In this document: positions 10,868 through 19,691 of the stretch, piece after piece
How positions within the stretch are numbered: position 1 is the first letter of the stretch
Layout: every line of letters starts with the position of its first letter
Assembly: GCA_945874695.1 (NCBI GenBank)
Contig: CAMCHP010000032.1
Location: forward strand, 1 to 34,467
DNA: 34,467 nucleotides
From: Chryseobacterium gleum
Lineage (GTDB): Bacteria; Bacteroidota; Bacteroidia; Flavobacteriales_D; Sanyastnellaceae
Reading direction: 5' to 3'
Notes under the pieces: model-generated
Database searches by the model: none
Told to the model about the DNA's origin: nothing
The model's input: the letters and a program-made list of their open reading frames with translations, nothing else
Translations under genes and position numbers: made by a program

Positions 10868-11440
10868 TCAGATTTTCGGTGACATTGAGCGCCGTTCAAG
10901 TGCGCGCTTCAAAATGATGTACACCACCATGCCCATCACGCTTTTCATCAACAAGGCGGGCAGAAACACTTCCAATTGTACGCCATAGTCGAAATCTTCT
11001 TGCCGCACACCTTCCATCCAGTATAAACCCGCAAGTAAGATGAGCAACTGACCCAAGGTTAAGATCAACACCAAGGCCATCGTTTCCATTTTATAGGTGA
11101 ACTGCCCGAAGAATCCTGCCAAATTCGCTACAAAGAGAAATGCGATCAAGAAACCGCCCGAGTCTTGGGTGAAAATCTCCCAACCTGATGCACCGCCTGC
11201 GAATATAGGAGCCCCCAATCCGCCCAAAACCAAATAGGCCAAAACACTCAACGCACCGGGTGCCCAGCCGAAAATGAGTGGCAGCAGCACAACCAACAAC
11301 GATTGAAACGTTAAAGGCACGGCCAGCGACCAATCGAGCTTCAACTGCCCGAGGAATACCAAAATAACAGTGCTCAGTACAAACTTGAAGACGAAGTCAA
11401 AACGCCGATCTGCATGCAGGATTAAGTTCTTGTGCAGCAT
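10868..11440 (-). CDS. bioY: BioY-type biotin transporter (ECF S component)
   Basis: The 190-residue protein has about six membrane segments and the BioY signature GGLGAPIFAGG (73-83), followed by GW-IF-DSGGFLIAFL. BioY is the biotin-binding S component of energy-coupling-factor transporters. No energising BioM/BioN genes are nearby, so it either works alone, as reported for some solitary BioY proteins, or uses a shared ECF module elsewhere. The ATG at 11440 is chosen because upstream codons of the same frame overlap the M1 peptidase gene and do not look like BioY. It follows that gene's stop by one base, so translation is probably coupled. Confidence 0.9.
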   Translation of the reverse strand: MLHKNLILHADRRFDFVFKFVLSTVILVFLGQLKLDWSLAVPLTFQSLLVVLLPLIFGWAPGALSVLAYLVLGGLGAPIFAGGASGWEIFTQDSGGFLIAFLFVANLAGFFGQFTYKMETMALVLILTLGQLLILLAGLYWMEGVRQEDFDYGVQLEVFLPALLMKSVMGMVVYIILKRALERRSMSPKI

Positions 11441-11441
11441 G

Positions 11442-13307
11442 TTAATTTTTGAAGTAGAATAAAGTGTTGGGCTCAATGTCAACGCGGTTGTTGCTGCGGT
11501 CAAGGTCGGCCATGCCTCGCGCAGGATCAATTTCAATCGACTCGACGTCGTTGATGTTGATTTCCAATTCGAGAGTGCGTGTTGGATGCGTCCATGGCCA
11601 ATCTTGCAATACGACGTAGTTCGACTCGAATCCAACAGGCGCTGCCTTACTGCTGCGCATCATCTCCAAGGGCAAGTTGTACATGTGCTGTGAACCGTCG
11701 CGGAAAGTAATGACCAAATCAACAGGCATGGGCATAATGCCAATGCGCTCAAGGGTGAGCGTGATGCCTTGGCTGTTTCCGATGACCTCGCTGATTGCAT
11801 AATCAATGGTATGTGTGCTTCGCTCAAAGTACTCGAAGTACCAATCGAGCTCAAAGCCACTTTCTTTTTCCATTGACCGCTTGAAATCTGTCGAAGTTGG
11901 ATGCTTGAATTTCCACGCTTCGTAATAACGCAACAAGCCGCGATCGCGCACATCTTCACCGATGATATAGCCGAGTTGCGCCAATAGGGTTTCACCCTTG
12001 CTGTATGCCGCTGTGCCGTAGGCTGTGTTCGTGGTGTAGTGGTCGGCGTGGGTAATCAATGCATTTTCTTTTCCGTCGCGCGCCAAAGCCAAGTACCCTT
12101 GGTAGGCTTGTTGGTGCGGCTTGCGCAGCGGGTCAACGAACAAGTGAGCCATGGTTTCACTCGATATGTACGAGGTAAAGCCTTCATCCATCCATTCATA
12201 CAAAGCTTCGTTGGTTGCCAATACGCCTTGGTACCAGTTGTGCGCCAATTCGTGCACCGATACACCGACTAAGCTTCGAAGTGAGCGATGCCCTGTGATC
12301 AAGGTTGCCATGGGGTACTCCATGCCACCGTCACCGCCTTGAATGAAGCTATATACGGGATAGGGATACTTTCCGTAGCGCTCACTCATAAAGGTGAGGG
12401 CTTTGGCCATGTAGCCGCCGAGTTCTTGCCAATTCTGATCAAAATCCGGATTCGGCTGGTAAATCATGCGCAAAATCGGCCCGTTCGGGACTTGGGTTGT
12501 AATGTGTTTGTAGTCTGGATCAGCGGCCCACACGAAATCGTGAACGTTCTTTGCTTCCCATTTCCAAGTTAGTTTGCCGTTTACCGGTTTGGGTTTAGCT
12601 TTGTCGCTGCCATAACCGAAACCAATTTCTTCGGCATTTGATAATTCGCCCGTGGCACCAATAAGGTAGCGCTCATCGATCGTGATGTTGATTTTAAAAT
12701 CGCCCCATACGCCATGGAATTCACGACCTACGTACGGATTCGCGTGCCATCCTTCTAAATCGTATTCGCACATTTTCGGATACCATTGGGCCATCGAAAA
12801 CTCAATGCCCTCACTGCTGCTCCGTCCTGAACGGCGCACCTGCAAAGGAACCTGGGCATCCCATGTCATTTCGAAGGTCACTTTTTTCCCCGGCAGAATC
12901 GCGGCGTCTAAATCAACCTCGAGGATGGTGCCAACCGTCGTATAGCGCACGGGCTTGCCATTCATGGTCAGGCTTTTGATGCGCATCCAACCTTGCTCTT
13001 CGGGTGTAAGTTTTGAAATGCGATCGCCAACACGTGGATCCGGATCAACAATGGTGCGTGAACGCACATCCATCATACTTCCTGGCTGAAAAGCATTGAA
13101 ATACAAGTGGTAGAATACGCGATTGAGCGCATCGGGTGAATTATTGGTGTACACCAGCTTTTGCTGCCCTGAATACTGATAGGTTTCAACGTTTACGTCA
13201 ATGTTCATGGTGTATTCAGCACGTTGTTGCCAATACCCACTTTGCGCGTAAGTCGGAAAATATGAAACCAATAAAAGCCCCACGAAAGTCAAGATCGTTC
13301 TCATCAT
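11442..13307 (-). CDS. M1 family metallopeptidase, secreted
   Basis: The 621-residue product begins with a signal peptide (MMRTILTFVGLLLVSYFPTYAQ, likely cleaved after the AQ region). It has GGMEY (327-331) in place of GGMEN, the zinc site HELAH (352-356) and E375 in WMDEGF. This branch lacks the long C-terminal helical domain of classical aminopeptidases and ends with a short beta region of about 100 residues; Bacteroidota genomes often carry several such copies. It is distinct from the downstream M1 gene (different GxMEN form and different N-terminal domain), so the two are not a recent duplication. The ATG at 13307 (with a second at 13304) is chosen because it opens the signal peptide; the longer frame would run into the 3' end of the GT22 gene. 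Confidence 0.94.
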   Translation of the reverse strand: MMRTILTFVGLLLVSYFPTYAQSGYWQQRAEYTMNIDVNVETYQYSGQQKLVYTNNSPDALNRVFYHLYFNAFQPGSMMDVRSRTIVDPDPRVGDRISKLTPEEQGWMRIKSLTMNGKPVRYTTVGTILEVDLDAAILPGKKVTFEMTWDAQVPLQVRRSGRSSSEGIEFSMAQWYPKMCEYDLEGWHANPYVGREFHGVWGDFKINITIDERYLIGATGELSNAEEIGFGYGSDKAKPKPVNGKLTWKWEAKNVHDFVWAADPDYKHITTQVPNGPILRMIYQPNPDFDQNWQELGGYMAKALTFMSERYGKYPYPVYSFIQGGDGGMEYPMATLITGHRSLRSLVGVSVHELAHNWYQGVLATNEALYEWMDEGFTSYISSETMAHLFVDPLRKPHQQAYQGYLALARDGKENALITHADHYTTNTAYGTAAYSKGETLLAQLGYIIGEDVRDRGLLRYYEAWKFKHPTSTDFKRSMEKESGFELDWYFEYFERSTHTIDYAISEVIGNSQGITLTLERIGIMPMPVDLVITFRDGSQHMYNLPLEMMRSSKAAPVGFESNYVVLQDWPWTHPTRTLELEININDVESIEIDPARGMADLDRSNNRVDIEPNTLFYFKN

Positions 13308-13359
13308 TCTTTTTTGAAAGCCGTAAAAATACGCTTTTAAGCGCTTTGTTGGTTTAGCC

Positions 13360-14889
13360 CTACGGGCAGATGCGCTCCGGATAAGCACGGTAGATGTGAA
13401 CCGTTTCGAGTTTGTTGTTGTTCGGATTCAATCGGTGCAACACGCGATCAAGGAATCCGGGCTCAATCGTGGTTGCGTAATCGATGCCGCCCCACTCAGC
13501 GTTAAAAAGCGCGACGTGCTCATCTAAACCGCGATCACCATAAAACAAGATGTAGTTGGGAATCGTACGTCGGTCAGCCATGCGGCAAATGTCGCTGTGC
13601 TGAATGTCGGCTTTGGTTTGTCCGGGTTGAAACCAATAATTCGCTTCCCACGAACCGGTGTAAAAAAGGGGTGGCATCGATGCACTTTCAAGAAACACGG
13701 TCATGAAGTTCTCAAGGTCACCTTGCCTGTACAAGTAACTCATGCTTTCAACGCGCGATCGCTTGCCATAGGTGAAGGTTAAGACCAGCAATCCGGCCGT
13801 GTTGAGCACTAAAAATATGGCAAGCAAGGTGCGCCATAGTTTGGTGCGTGCTTGCCAAAAGGCCGAACGCTGCATCCACGCAGACCAACCAATCACACCC
13901 AATATGGCGATGTAAGGGATCACAGGGAAGATGAACCGTTCTTGCTTATTCGGGAAAACACTGTGAAACACAAGGAAAACCAAAGCAGGTAAGGCAACGA
14001 GCAAATGTTTTCGAACCGAGGCAAAAAAACCAAACAGCAAGAAAACGCTCAAAGGCGGCACAAGAAATCCGGCCAGTGTGAGCAAATACATGTACCACGG
14101 TCCGTTCGGATAGTTGCCTGCATGCGTGTCATTGTAAGAAATGTACGCGCGAAGCTGGGTAAAAGGCTCTCCCCAAATAAAGTAATCTTGAATTTGAGCA
14201 ATCGCAAATGCCATGAGCGACACCATCCCTAAGAGCATGGCACCCAAAAACTGCCGTTTGAAAAGGAGTGCAAGCCCAAAGCCGATTCCGAACATGCCGC
14301 ACTGGAAACGAAATCCGGTCGCCAGACCGATACCTAAACCCGCCCAAACAAAGTGTTGCCAACGCAAGTTTGCTTGGTGCTTAACCAAAACCCAGGTGGC
14401 CCATAAAAGGGGAGGAATGCAGATGAATTCAACCAATTGCCGCACGGAAAAATTAGGCATGATCGCCGCGGCTGCCAAAAACAAACCCACGAGCAGCGCG
14501 TTTCGATCGTTGCTCAGTTTTTGCGTGATCTTGAAAGCGAAGAAAACGATGAGCAAACTGTACAAGCCGTGCAGAAAACGAACAACCAACATCTTCATTT
14601 GGGGATCTTCGAACCCGAGGGCGTTCAAGGCTTCAAACACAACGTACTGCGTGCCGACGTAGGCAAAATTCGCCGGGTGAACCACTTTTTCTCCCTTTTG
14701 GTTCCATGGCAACCAGTTGTCGTAATCTTCACCGTCGGCCCAACTTGCAGCGGCTTCAACAACCAAAAAATGATCATCGTGCATGAGATAGCCGGGCGCT
14801 GTGAACACGGCCAACAAGCGCAACGCAAAGGCGATCAACATGACATTGCGGAGCGGACGATCGAGGAGGGGCGCAAGAAGTTGATTCAT
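13360..14889 (-). CDS. GT22-like (ALG9/PIG-B type) membrane mannosyltransferase
   Basis: The 509-residue protein has about ten membrane helices. The first extracytoplasmic loop carries the acidic pair HDDHF (37-41), a GT-C catalytic feature. The loop NKQERFIFPVIPY (314-326) matches the GT22 hallmark (H/N)KExRF-PxxPY, and YPNGPWYMYLL (260-270) matches a second conserved loop. GT22 enzymes move mannose from a polyprenyl-phosphate donor to glycolipid or glycoprotein acceptors; bacterial members are common and their acceptors mostly undefined. It sits 24 bp after the asparagine synthase gene. A link between the two, for example in making an amide-bearing surface glycan, is inference. Confidence 0.8.
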   Translation of the reverse strand: MNQLLAPLLDRPLRNVMLIAFALRLLAVFTAPGYLMHDDHFLVVEAAASWADGEDYDNWLPWNQKGEKVVHPANFAYVGTQYVVFEALNALGFEDPQMKMLVVRFLHGLYSLLIVFFAFKITQKLSNDRNALLVGLFLAAAAIMPNFSVRQLVEFICIPPLLWATWVLVKHQANLRWQHFVWAGLGIGLATGFRFQCGMFGIGFGLALLFKRQFLGAMLLGMVSLMAFAIAQIQDYFIWGEPFTQLRAYISYNDTHAGNYPNGPWYMYLLTLAGFLVPPLSVFLLFGFFASVRKHLLVALPALVFLVFHSVFPNKQERFIFPVIPYIAILGVIGWSAWMQRSAFWQARTKLWRTLLAIFLVLNTAGLLVLTFTYGKRSRVESMSYLYRQGDLENFMTVFLESASMPPLFYTGSWEANYWFQPGQTKADIQHSDICRMADRRTIPNYILFYGDRGLDEHVALFNAEWGGIDYATTIEPGFLDRVLHRLNPNNNKLETVHIYRAYPERICP

Positions 14890-14913
14890 GGGCTACAAAG
14901 GAAAGAAGAAAAA

Positions 14914-16758
14914 TCAATCGTGCTGATTCAACCATGCAGCAAGTACAACAACACTCCAGAGCAAGGTGGTTAAGCGATTGTCACCTTGCAAGAAGCGATC
15001 GATGCTGTGGTTTAAACGTTTGTTATCAATGGCCAATTCGCCAAAATGAGTCGTGCGCAAGGCTTCAACACGGTGCCGAATTCCTTCGCGCAACAACCAC
15101 TCCAACGGGATTTCAAATCCTTGCTTGCGACGCGCTAGAATCGCTGGTGGCAATAGGTTTCCGAAGGCACGGTGTAAAATTATCTTTCCGTTTTTGTGGG
15201 TGTATTTTGCGTTCGCCGGGAGCGCATTGGCCACCGCAATCACCCGCGGATCGAGAAAGGGAACCCGCACCTCCAAGTTGTAGCGCATGCTCATCAAATC
15301 AACTTTGGTCAGCATGTCATACGGTAACACCTGAAGCTGGTCATACAGCAACACTTCTTGCAGCTCGTCGCGCGTAAATACATGCAATTTTGGTTGCGCC
15401 AACCGAATGCCCAGGGCCTCTTCAATAAGCTGGTCGGGGGTAAACTGACACCAATATTGATAGCGTTCAGCAGCATTAAGTCGAGCTGCTTCAACAAAGC
15501 GAATAAGCTGCCTTTTTCGGTCTGATGCGGCATTCTCACGTGAGAAGGCTTCACTTTTTTGTTTCGCTCTAACGAGCGGATGCAGCAATGAACCTAGTTT
15601 TCCTAAGCTATGAACAGCCAGGGCGTGTCCGCGGTGTTTGCGGTATCCTCCAAACAGTTCGTCAGCGCCATCGCCGCTTAAGACAACTTTCACTTGTGCG
15701 CGCGTGTTTTCAGCAAGAAATGAAACAGCGATAGAAGACGCGTCGGCAAAGGGCTCATCAAGATGCGCCAAGAAACGTTCAGCGTGTATTACCAAATCAT
15801 CAGCGGTCATTTCAAATGCAGTATGCCGACTGTTGATGTGTTTGGCCATACCTAGCGCATACCCACTTTCATCAAGATAACCGAAGGCTTTAAAGCCCAC
15901 GCTAAACGTCGATAAATTGGGCTGATGCTCAGCAGCGAGGGCTGACACGATCGAAGAGTCCAATCCACCACTGAGGAAGGTACCTACCGCAACATCTGCT
16001 TCGAAGCGCTCCACAACGGCTTCACGCAATGCTGTGCGCAAAAGCCCGATGCTTGGTGCTTCGTGGGGCTTTCCAAAGGTCAACTTGAGGTCGTACCAGC
16101 ACACTTGCTCACCCGTACCTGGGAAGGTGACGTAATGCCCAGGCTTTACCTTTTGCACCCCTTGTTGGGCACTTTCGGGGCCGGGTATATAGGTCAGCCG
16201 AAGGAAATCATGCAGGGCATTTTCATTCAATGCCCGCGCGGGCTGACTGGGTAAAGCTTTACGTTCGCTTGCAAATTGGATGTGGTTGTTGGGCAAGTGC
16301 TCAATCCACAACGGATTGATCCCCATGCGGTCACGCACCAAAGTGAGCTGATTGGTATGGGTGTCAATGAATGCAAACGCGAAGCACCCATTGAGTTTTG
16401 GTAATCCAGCCACGCCGTGAATCCGCATCAAATGCAGCAACACTTCGGTGTCGCCTTCCGTTGCAAAGGTGAGGTCAGGATCGGTCACGAGCAACTCAGC
16501 GCGAAGCGCTTTGTAATTGTAGATTTCGCCATTGAACACCAGGACATAGCGCCGGCAAGGCGACCAAAAGGGCTGGTTCGATCGTGGATCAAGGTCAACA
16601 ATCGCGAGCCGTGTATGGATTAACGCGAACTGCGGTTCAATAAGAATACTGGCATGATCAGGGCCGCGGTGATTTAAACGCTCAGCCGCACGTTCGAGTT
16701 CCGCTTCAGTGATTTGAAGCGGGGTAGCAGAAGCATATACGCCGGCAATTCCGCACAT
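14914..16758 (-). CDS. asnB: Asparagine synthase (glutamine-hydrolysing)
   Basis: The 614-residue class II amidotransferase begins MCGIAG, placing the nucleophile Cys2 at the mature N-terminus, with the R-LAIVD and NGEIYN glutamine-binding segments at about 50 and 76-81. The synthase half holds the PP-loop SGGLDSS (263-269) and the SGDGADELFGGY motif. It converts aspartate, glutamine and ATP to asparagine. The length and the C-terminal KQGFEIPLEWLLR segment are those of the larger AsnB group, which includes both true asparagine synthetases and enzymes amidating sugars in capsule and O-antigen clusters. The glycosyltransferase gene next to it makes the second role possible. It starts 6 bp after ribH. 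Confidence 0.9.
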   Translation of the reverse strand: MCGIAGVYASATPLQITEAELERAAERLNHRGPDHASILIEPQFALIHTRLAIVDLDPRSNQPFWSPCRRYVLVFNGEIYNYKALRAELLVTDPDLTFATEGDTEVLLHLMRIHGVAGLPKLNGCFAFAFIDTHTNQLTLVRDRMGINPLWIEHLPNNHIQFASERKALPSQPARALNENALHDFLRLTYIPGPESAQQGVQKVKPGHYVTFPGTGEQVCWYDLKLTFGKPHEAPSIGLLRTALREAVVERFEADVAVGTFLSGGLDSSIVSALAAEHQPNLSTFSVGFKAFGYLDESGYALGMAKHINSRHTAFEMTADDLVIHAERFLAHLDEPFADASSIAVSFLAENTRAQVKVVLSGDGADELFGGYRKHRGHALAVHSLGKLGSLLHPLVRAKQKSEAFSRENAASDRKRQLIRFVEAARLNAAERYQYWCQFTPDQLIEEALGIRLAQPKLHVFTRDELQEVLLYDQLQVLPYDMLTKVDLMSMRYNLEVRVPFLDPRVIAVANALPANAKYTHKNGKIILHRAFGNLLPPAILARRKQGFEIPLEWLLREGIRHRVEALRTTHFGELAIDNKRLNHSIDRFLQGDNRLTTLLWSVVVLAAWLNQHD

Positions 16759-16764
16759 GGCGAA

Positions 16765-17283
16765 TTACGATCCGATCGACAAGCCCCAAGAGGCGGTAAG
16801 GGAACGGTTGATCTGCACCATTTTCAAACAAGCGACAGCAGCTTCAATGCCTTTGTTGCCGTGCTTTCCGCCTGATCGATCGATGCTTTGTTGGCGGTTG
16901 TCATCGGTGAGTACACCAAATATAACAGGCCGCATGAATTTGAGGGAGACATCTTTGACCCCTTGCGCCACAGCTTGGCAAACAAAATCAAAGTGCGCCG
17001 TTTCACCGCGAATCACACTGCCAAGCGCGATCACGCCGTGCATGCGTGAATTTTCGAGCAGCCAAGCAGCACCGAGCGGTAATTCATAACTGCCTGGGAC
17101 GTGAACCACACGCAAGTTATCTTCGGGGAGGCCTGCCTGTTTAAGTACGTCGAGCGCACCTTTTAAAAGGTTGCCGGTGATGTCATCGTTCCATTCAGAA
17201 ACAACAATCCCGATGCGCATGGTTGCGGCATCGGGAAGTGTTGATGAATCAAACGACGAAAGATTGGTTTCTGCCGTCGCCAT
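16765..17283 (-). CDS. ribH: 6,7-dimethyl-8-ribityllumazine synthase
   Basis: RibH condenses 5-amino-6-ribitylaminouracil with dihydroxybutanone phosphate, the penultimate step of riboflavin synthesis. The 172-residue product shows all core motifs: SEWNDDIT near 29-36, GSYELPLGA (64-72), GSVIRGETAHFDFV (88-101) with the catalytic His97, GVLTDDN, and a C-terminal SWGLSI that closes the subunit interface. About 20 N-terminal residues are poorly conserved extension. No other rib gene is in the window. The gene lies 7 bp after the TPR gene and 6 bp before asnB, so all three should share a transcript. Confidence 0.97.
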   Translation of the reverse strand: MATAETNLSSFDSSTLPDAATMRIGIVVSEWNDDITGNLLKGALDVLKQAGLPEDNLRVVHVPGSYELPLGAAWLLENSRMHGVIALGSVIRGETAHFDFVCQAVAQGVKDVSLKFMRPVIFGVLTDDNRQQSIDRSGGKHGNKGIEAAVACLKMVQINRSLTASWGLSIGS

Positions 17284-17290
17284 TCGAATA

Positions 17291-17980
17291 TTATTTGTGA
17301 CCCAAGTAGGCTGCGTAACGCTGCGCTACCGCAAAGTTTTGCGATTCAGGGTAGTTCTTTACGATTTGTTCAAAGTGCTTTGCCGCTTTTTCGCGCTCAT
17401 TGAGCTCGAGGTAAACGATGCCTGCTTTAAAGTGCATGGTGGGCGCTAGTAGATTTTCGCCTTTGCTGCCTTTCGAACGAGACACGGCGCGCTCAAAGGT
17501 TTTTGCTGCCTCAGCTACATTGCCCAATTCAACTTGGCAGTCGCCAATACCTGCAATCGCCAATACACTTACGACGTCGTCGCTCAAATCTACCTTTTCA
17601 AAGTAGTTCAGCGCGTCTTCGAATTCACCACGGTCGCGGGCAATTACCGCCAAGGCGTAGTTGCCACGTGCTGCTGCTTTGGTGCCACTGTGCTTGTTTA
17701 CTACATCTTCTAAACCGGGGTAAAGGCCATCTCCATACAACGCCAAGTCGATTGAATCGATTTCGAAGTATTGCTCAGCCTTCCAAATGTCGGCTGCTGC
17801 TGCTTGCTCTTTCGGCTTTGCGATGAGGTAGTAGTAACCGGCGCCCAATGCGATCACACCAATAACGGCGATCAAGGCAATGGTTAAGATTTTTCTGTTG
17901 CGGTCAATGAACACCTCTGTGCGGCTGTAAACTTGACTAACATCAACAATGATTTCTTCCTGGTCTTTCTTTTTGGCCAT
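17291..17980 (-). CDS. Membrane-anchored TPR protein (YfgM-like)
   Basis: The 229-residue protein has a charged cytoplasmic N-terminus (MAKKKDQEE), one membrane helix at about 30-54, and an outer region of tetratricopeptide helices with repeated A-ARG-YALA, A-IGDCQVELGN-AEA and KAAKHFEQIVKNYP motifs. Layout and length match the YfgM/TPR_21 group, periplasmic helpers around the Sec translocon in E. coli; Bacteroidota proteins of this shape are poorly studied, so the role is uncertain. It is the first gene of the minus-strand run and is divergent from recF with about 107 bp between starts. The ATG at 17980 is chosen because the longer frame would overlap the recF promoter region and adds non-conserved residues. 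Confidence 0.82.
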   Translation of the reverse strand: MAKKKDQEEIIVDVSQVYSRTEVFIDRNRKILTIALIAVIGVIALGAGYYYLIAKPKEQAAAADIWKAEQYFEIDSIDLALYGDGLYPGLEDVVNKHSGTKAAARGNYALAVIARDRGEFEDALNYFEKVDLSDDVVSVLAIAGIGDCQVELGNVAEAAKTFERAVSRSKGSKGENLLAPTMHFKAGIVYLELNEREKAAKHFEQIVKNYPESQNFAVAQRYAAYLGHK

Positions 17981-18000
17981 GGTTTGGTTATTAACGGGGG

Positions 18001-18008
18001 CAAAAATA
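18001..18008 (-). promoter_or_regulatory. -7 promoter box of the TPR-ribH-asnB run
   Basis: Minus-strand TATTTTTG matches TAnnTTTG and ends 20 nt before the TPR gene ATG. No clear TTG lies at the usual distance. It would drive the seven-gene minus-strand run. Confidence 0.4.
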
Positions 18009-18032
18009 GTTATTTTTATGTTACCTCGAGCG

Positions 18033-18065
18033 TTGTCATCCTTCTCTTCATCTATGCTACCTTTG
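18033..18065 (+). promoter_or_regulatory. Promoter of recF-dciA
   Basis: TTG (18033-18035), a 22-bp spacer and a perfect TACCTTTG box (18058-18065) lie 22 nt before the recF GTG. It is divergent from the box serving the minus-strand genes. Confidence 0.6.
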
Positions 18066-18087
18066 CAGGGAGAATAAATCGGTCGCT

Positions 18088-19224
18088 GTGATCTTAAAAC
18101 ACCTGTCAATTGTCAACTTTCGCAACTATGCCGACGCAGAACTCGAGTTCTGTTCAGGAGCCAATTGCTTAGTTGGAGACAATGGGTCAGGTAAAACTAC
18201 AGTTCTCGATGCGATTCACTACCTCTCTTTTTGTAAAAGTTATTTCAATCCGCTCGATCAACAGAACATACGATACGAAGAAGGCTTCTTTTTGGTTCAG
18301 GGTTCGTTCGAAAAACAGGGCGAACTTGACAAGTTGAGCTGTGGCGTGAAAACGGGCATCAAGAAACAGTTTAAACGCAACGATAAGGAATACAGTCGCT
18401 TGGCTGATCACATTGGCAAGTATCCGGCAGTGATGCTCACCCCAAATGACATCGATTTAATTAAAGAGGGCAGTGAAGTTCGCCGCAAGTTTATGGATGC
18501 CATTATCTCGCAATACAACCGCGAGTACCTCGATAAACTCATGGCTTACAACCGCGCAATGGTGCAACGCAATAACCTCTTGCGCTATTTCGCTGAAAAC
18601 AACACCTACGATGAAGACATGCTTTTGGTGTGGGACGAACAACTCATTCAACACGGAACGTTTATTCATGCTGAACGGGTCAAATTTGTGAATGACTTCA
18701 TTCCGGGTTTTAATAGCCTCTACCACGAAATTGCCCCGGGCGCTGAATCGGTTAGCCTGAAGTACCTAACTGAACTCGATGACAACAGCTTATTTCGCTT
18801 ACTGCAAGCTTCAAGATCGGCTGATCGCGCGGCGCGCAGAACAACGCAAGGAATTCACAAAGACGATCTCGACTTCTTGATCGACGGAAATCCGATTCGG
18901 AGATTCGGCTCACAAGGTCAACAAAAGACCTATCTCATTGCATTAAAATTGGCTCAATTTGAGTTCGTTGAGCGTGCAACAGGGGTGAAGCCGGTGCTCT
19001 TACTCGACGATATTTTCGATAAAATCGACGATAAACGCGTGGCAGCGCTTATGGCTTTAGTGAACCAGCATCGCTTTGGTCAAATCTTCATTACCGACAC
19101 CAGCGAAGAACGAATTCCGAAAATGTTCCGTGACATTGGTGCAGAGTTGCGTATCTTTCACGTCGATCGCGGACAAGTCCAATCGGTTGATTTAGAACCC
19201 CTGAACCATGGCACGAAAGAGTAA
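18088..19224 (+). CDS. recF: DNA replication and repair protein RecF
   Basis: RecF is an SMC-like ATPase that with RecO and RecR loads RecA at single-strand gaps. The 378-residue product has Walker A GDNGSGKTT (30-38), the ABC-type signature in GSQGQQKTYLIALKLAQ, and Walker B VLLLDDIFDKID at about 303-314. The start is a GTG at 18088; ILKHLSIVNFRNY directly after it is the usual RecF beginning. The stop lies 17 bases inside the dciA-like gene, so the two are translationally linked. Confidence 0.97.
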   Translation: MILKHLSIVNFRNYADAELEFCSGANCLVGDNGSGKTTVLDAIHYLSFCKSYFNPLDQQNIRYEEGFFLVQGSFEKQGELDKLSCGVKTGIKKQFKRNDKEYSRLADHIGKYPAVMLTPNDIDLIKEGSEVRRKFMDAIISQYNREYLDKLMAYNRAMVQRNNLLRYFAENNTYDEDMLLVWDEQLIQHGTFIHAERVKFVNDFIPGFNSLYHEIAPGAESVSLKYLTELDDNSLFRLLQASRSADRAARRTTQGIHKDDLDFLIDGNPIRRFGSQGQQKTYLIALKLAQFEFVERATGVKPVLLLDDIFDKIDDKRVAALMALVNQHRFGQIFITDTSEERIPKMFRDIGAELRIFHVDRGQVQSVDLEPLNHGTKE

Positions 19225-19501
19225 TGAGCAAAGTCTCGGGCAGGTCATCTCTGACATGTTGAAGGTGTATCGCTTGGAAGGCAAGATGAAGGAACTCGAT
19301 GTCGAAGCGGCCTGGAACCAAGTTATGGGGCCCGTGGTCGAGAAAAAGACCCGCGACGTAACGCTGCGCGGAAAAGTATTGTCGGTTACCATCGATAGCG
19401 GCGTAATGAAAGAAGAGTTTTCATACGCCAAGCAGCGCATCATTACCCTCATCAATGAACACCTCGGAGAAGAGGCCATCACCGACGTTCGCATTTACTA
19501 A
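19208..19501 (+). CDS. DciA-like DUF721 protein
   Basis: This 97-residue protein belongs to DUF721, the family of DciA, which helps load the replicative helicase DnaB in bacteria lacking DnaC/DnaI. Visible family features are LGQVISDMLKVYRL near the N-terminus, a conserved tryptophan in AAWNQVMGP, and a beta strand GKVLSVTIDSGVMKEEFSYAKQRII. It is short and consists of the core domain only, as is usual in this phylum. Overlap with recF and closeness to dnaE fit a replication role; function in this organism is inferred. Confidence 0.88.
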   Translation: MARKSNEQSLGQVISDMLKVYRLEGKMKELDVEAAWNQVMGPVVEKKTRDVTLRGKVLSVTIDSGVMKEEFSYAKQRIITLINEHLGEEAITDVRIY

Positions 19502-19522
19502 TCGCGTTTTCTGGTCAGCACC

Positions 19523-19543
19523 CATCCGGCCGTTTAGGCCGAA
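19523..19543 (+). repeat. REP-like hairpin repeat, single copy
   Basis: A 21-bp element reads CATC, then an inverted repeat CGGCC-GTTTA-GGCCG, then AA and an A tract. The same element occurs at 24579-24599 and, inverted with one change, at 24501-24521. It lies in the 190-bp gap between dciA and dnaE; the rest of that gap holds the dnaE promoter and a 12-bp direct repeat (19581 and 19641). Confidence 0.7.
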
Positions 19544-19643
19544 AAAAGATTTACATGTTCGGCCGCACTGCGCAGCGCAAACGTTGATTGCCACACGTGT
19601 TCGCGTCGTTTTCGAATTGTGGATATCGCAGGCCAACAGCACG

Positions 19644-19673
19644 TTGATTGCCTGCGTGTGTTGGTTAACTTTG
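19644..19673 (+). promoter_or_regulatory. Promoter of dnaE
   Basis: TTG (19644-19646), 19-bp spacer and TAACTTTG (19666-19673), a perfect -7 box, end 18 nt before the dnaE ATG. Confidence 0.6.
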
Positions 19674-19691
19674 ACTGCCTAATGCACCCCC

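Noticed and set aside
11441-11635. N-terminal extension of bioY to 11635
   Set aside because: It would overlap the M1 peptidase coding region and adds Ser/Thr-rich residues unlike BioY; the ATG at 11440 fits the family.
13308-13388. N-terminal extension of the M1 peptidase to 13388
   Set aside because: It would put 27 basic residues before a good signal peptide and overlap the GT22 gene.
19523-19550. REP-like hairpin as a terminator of recF-dciA
   Set aside because: On the + strand the stem is followed by A residues, not T residues, and other copies sit just before genes or inside coding sequence.
19581-19652. Iteron-like direct repeat (ACGTTGATTGCC twice, 60 bp apart) as a replication origin near recF and dnaE
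   Set aside because: There are only two copies, no DnaA boxes are recognisable and there is no AT-rich unwinding region; closeness to recF alone is not enough.
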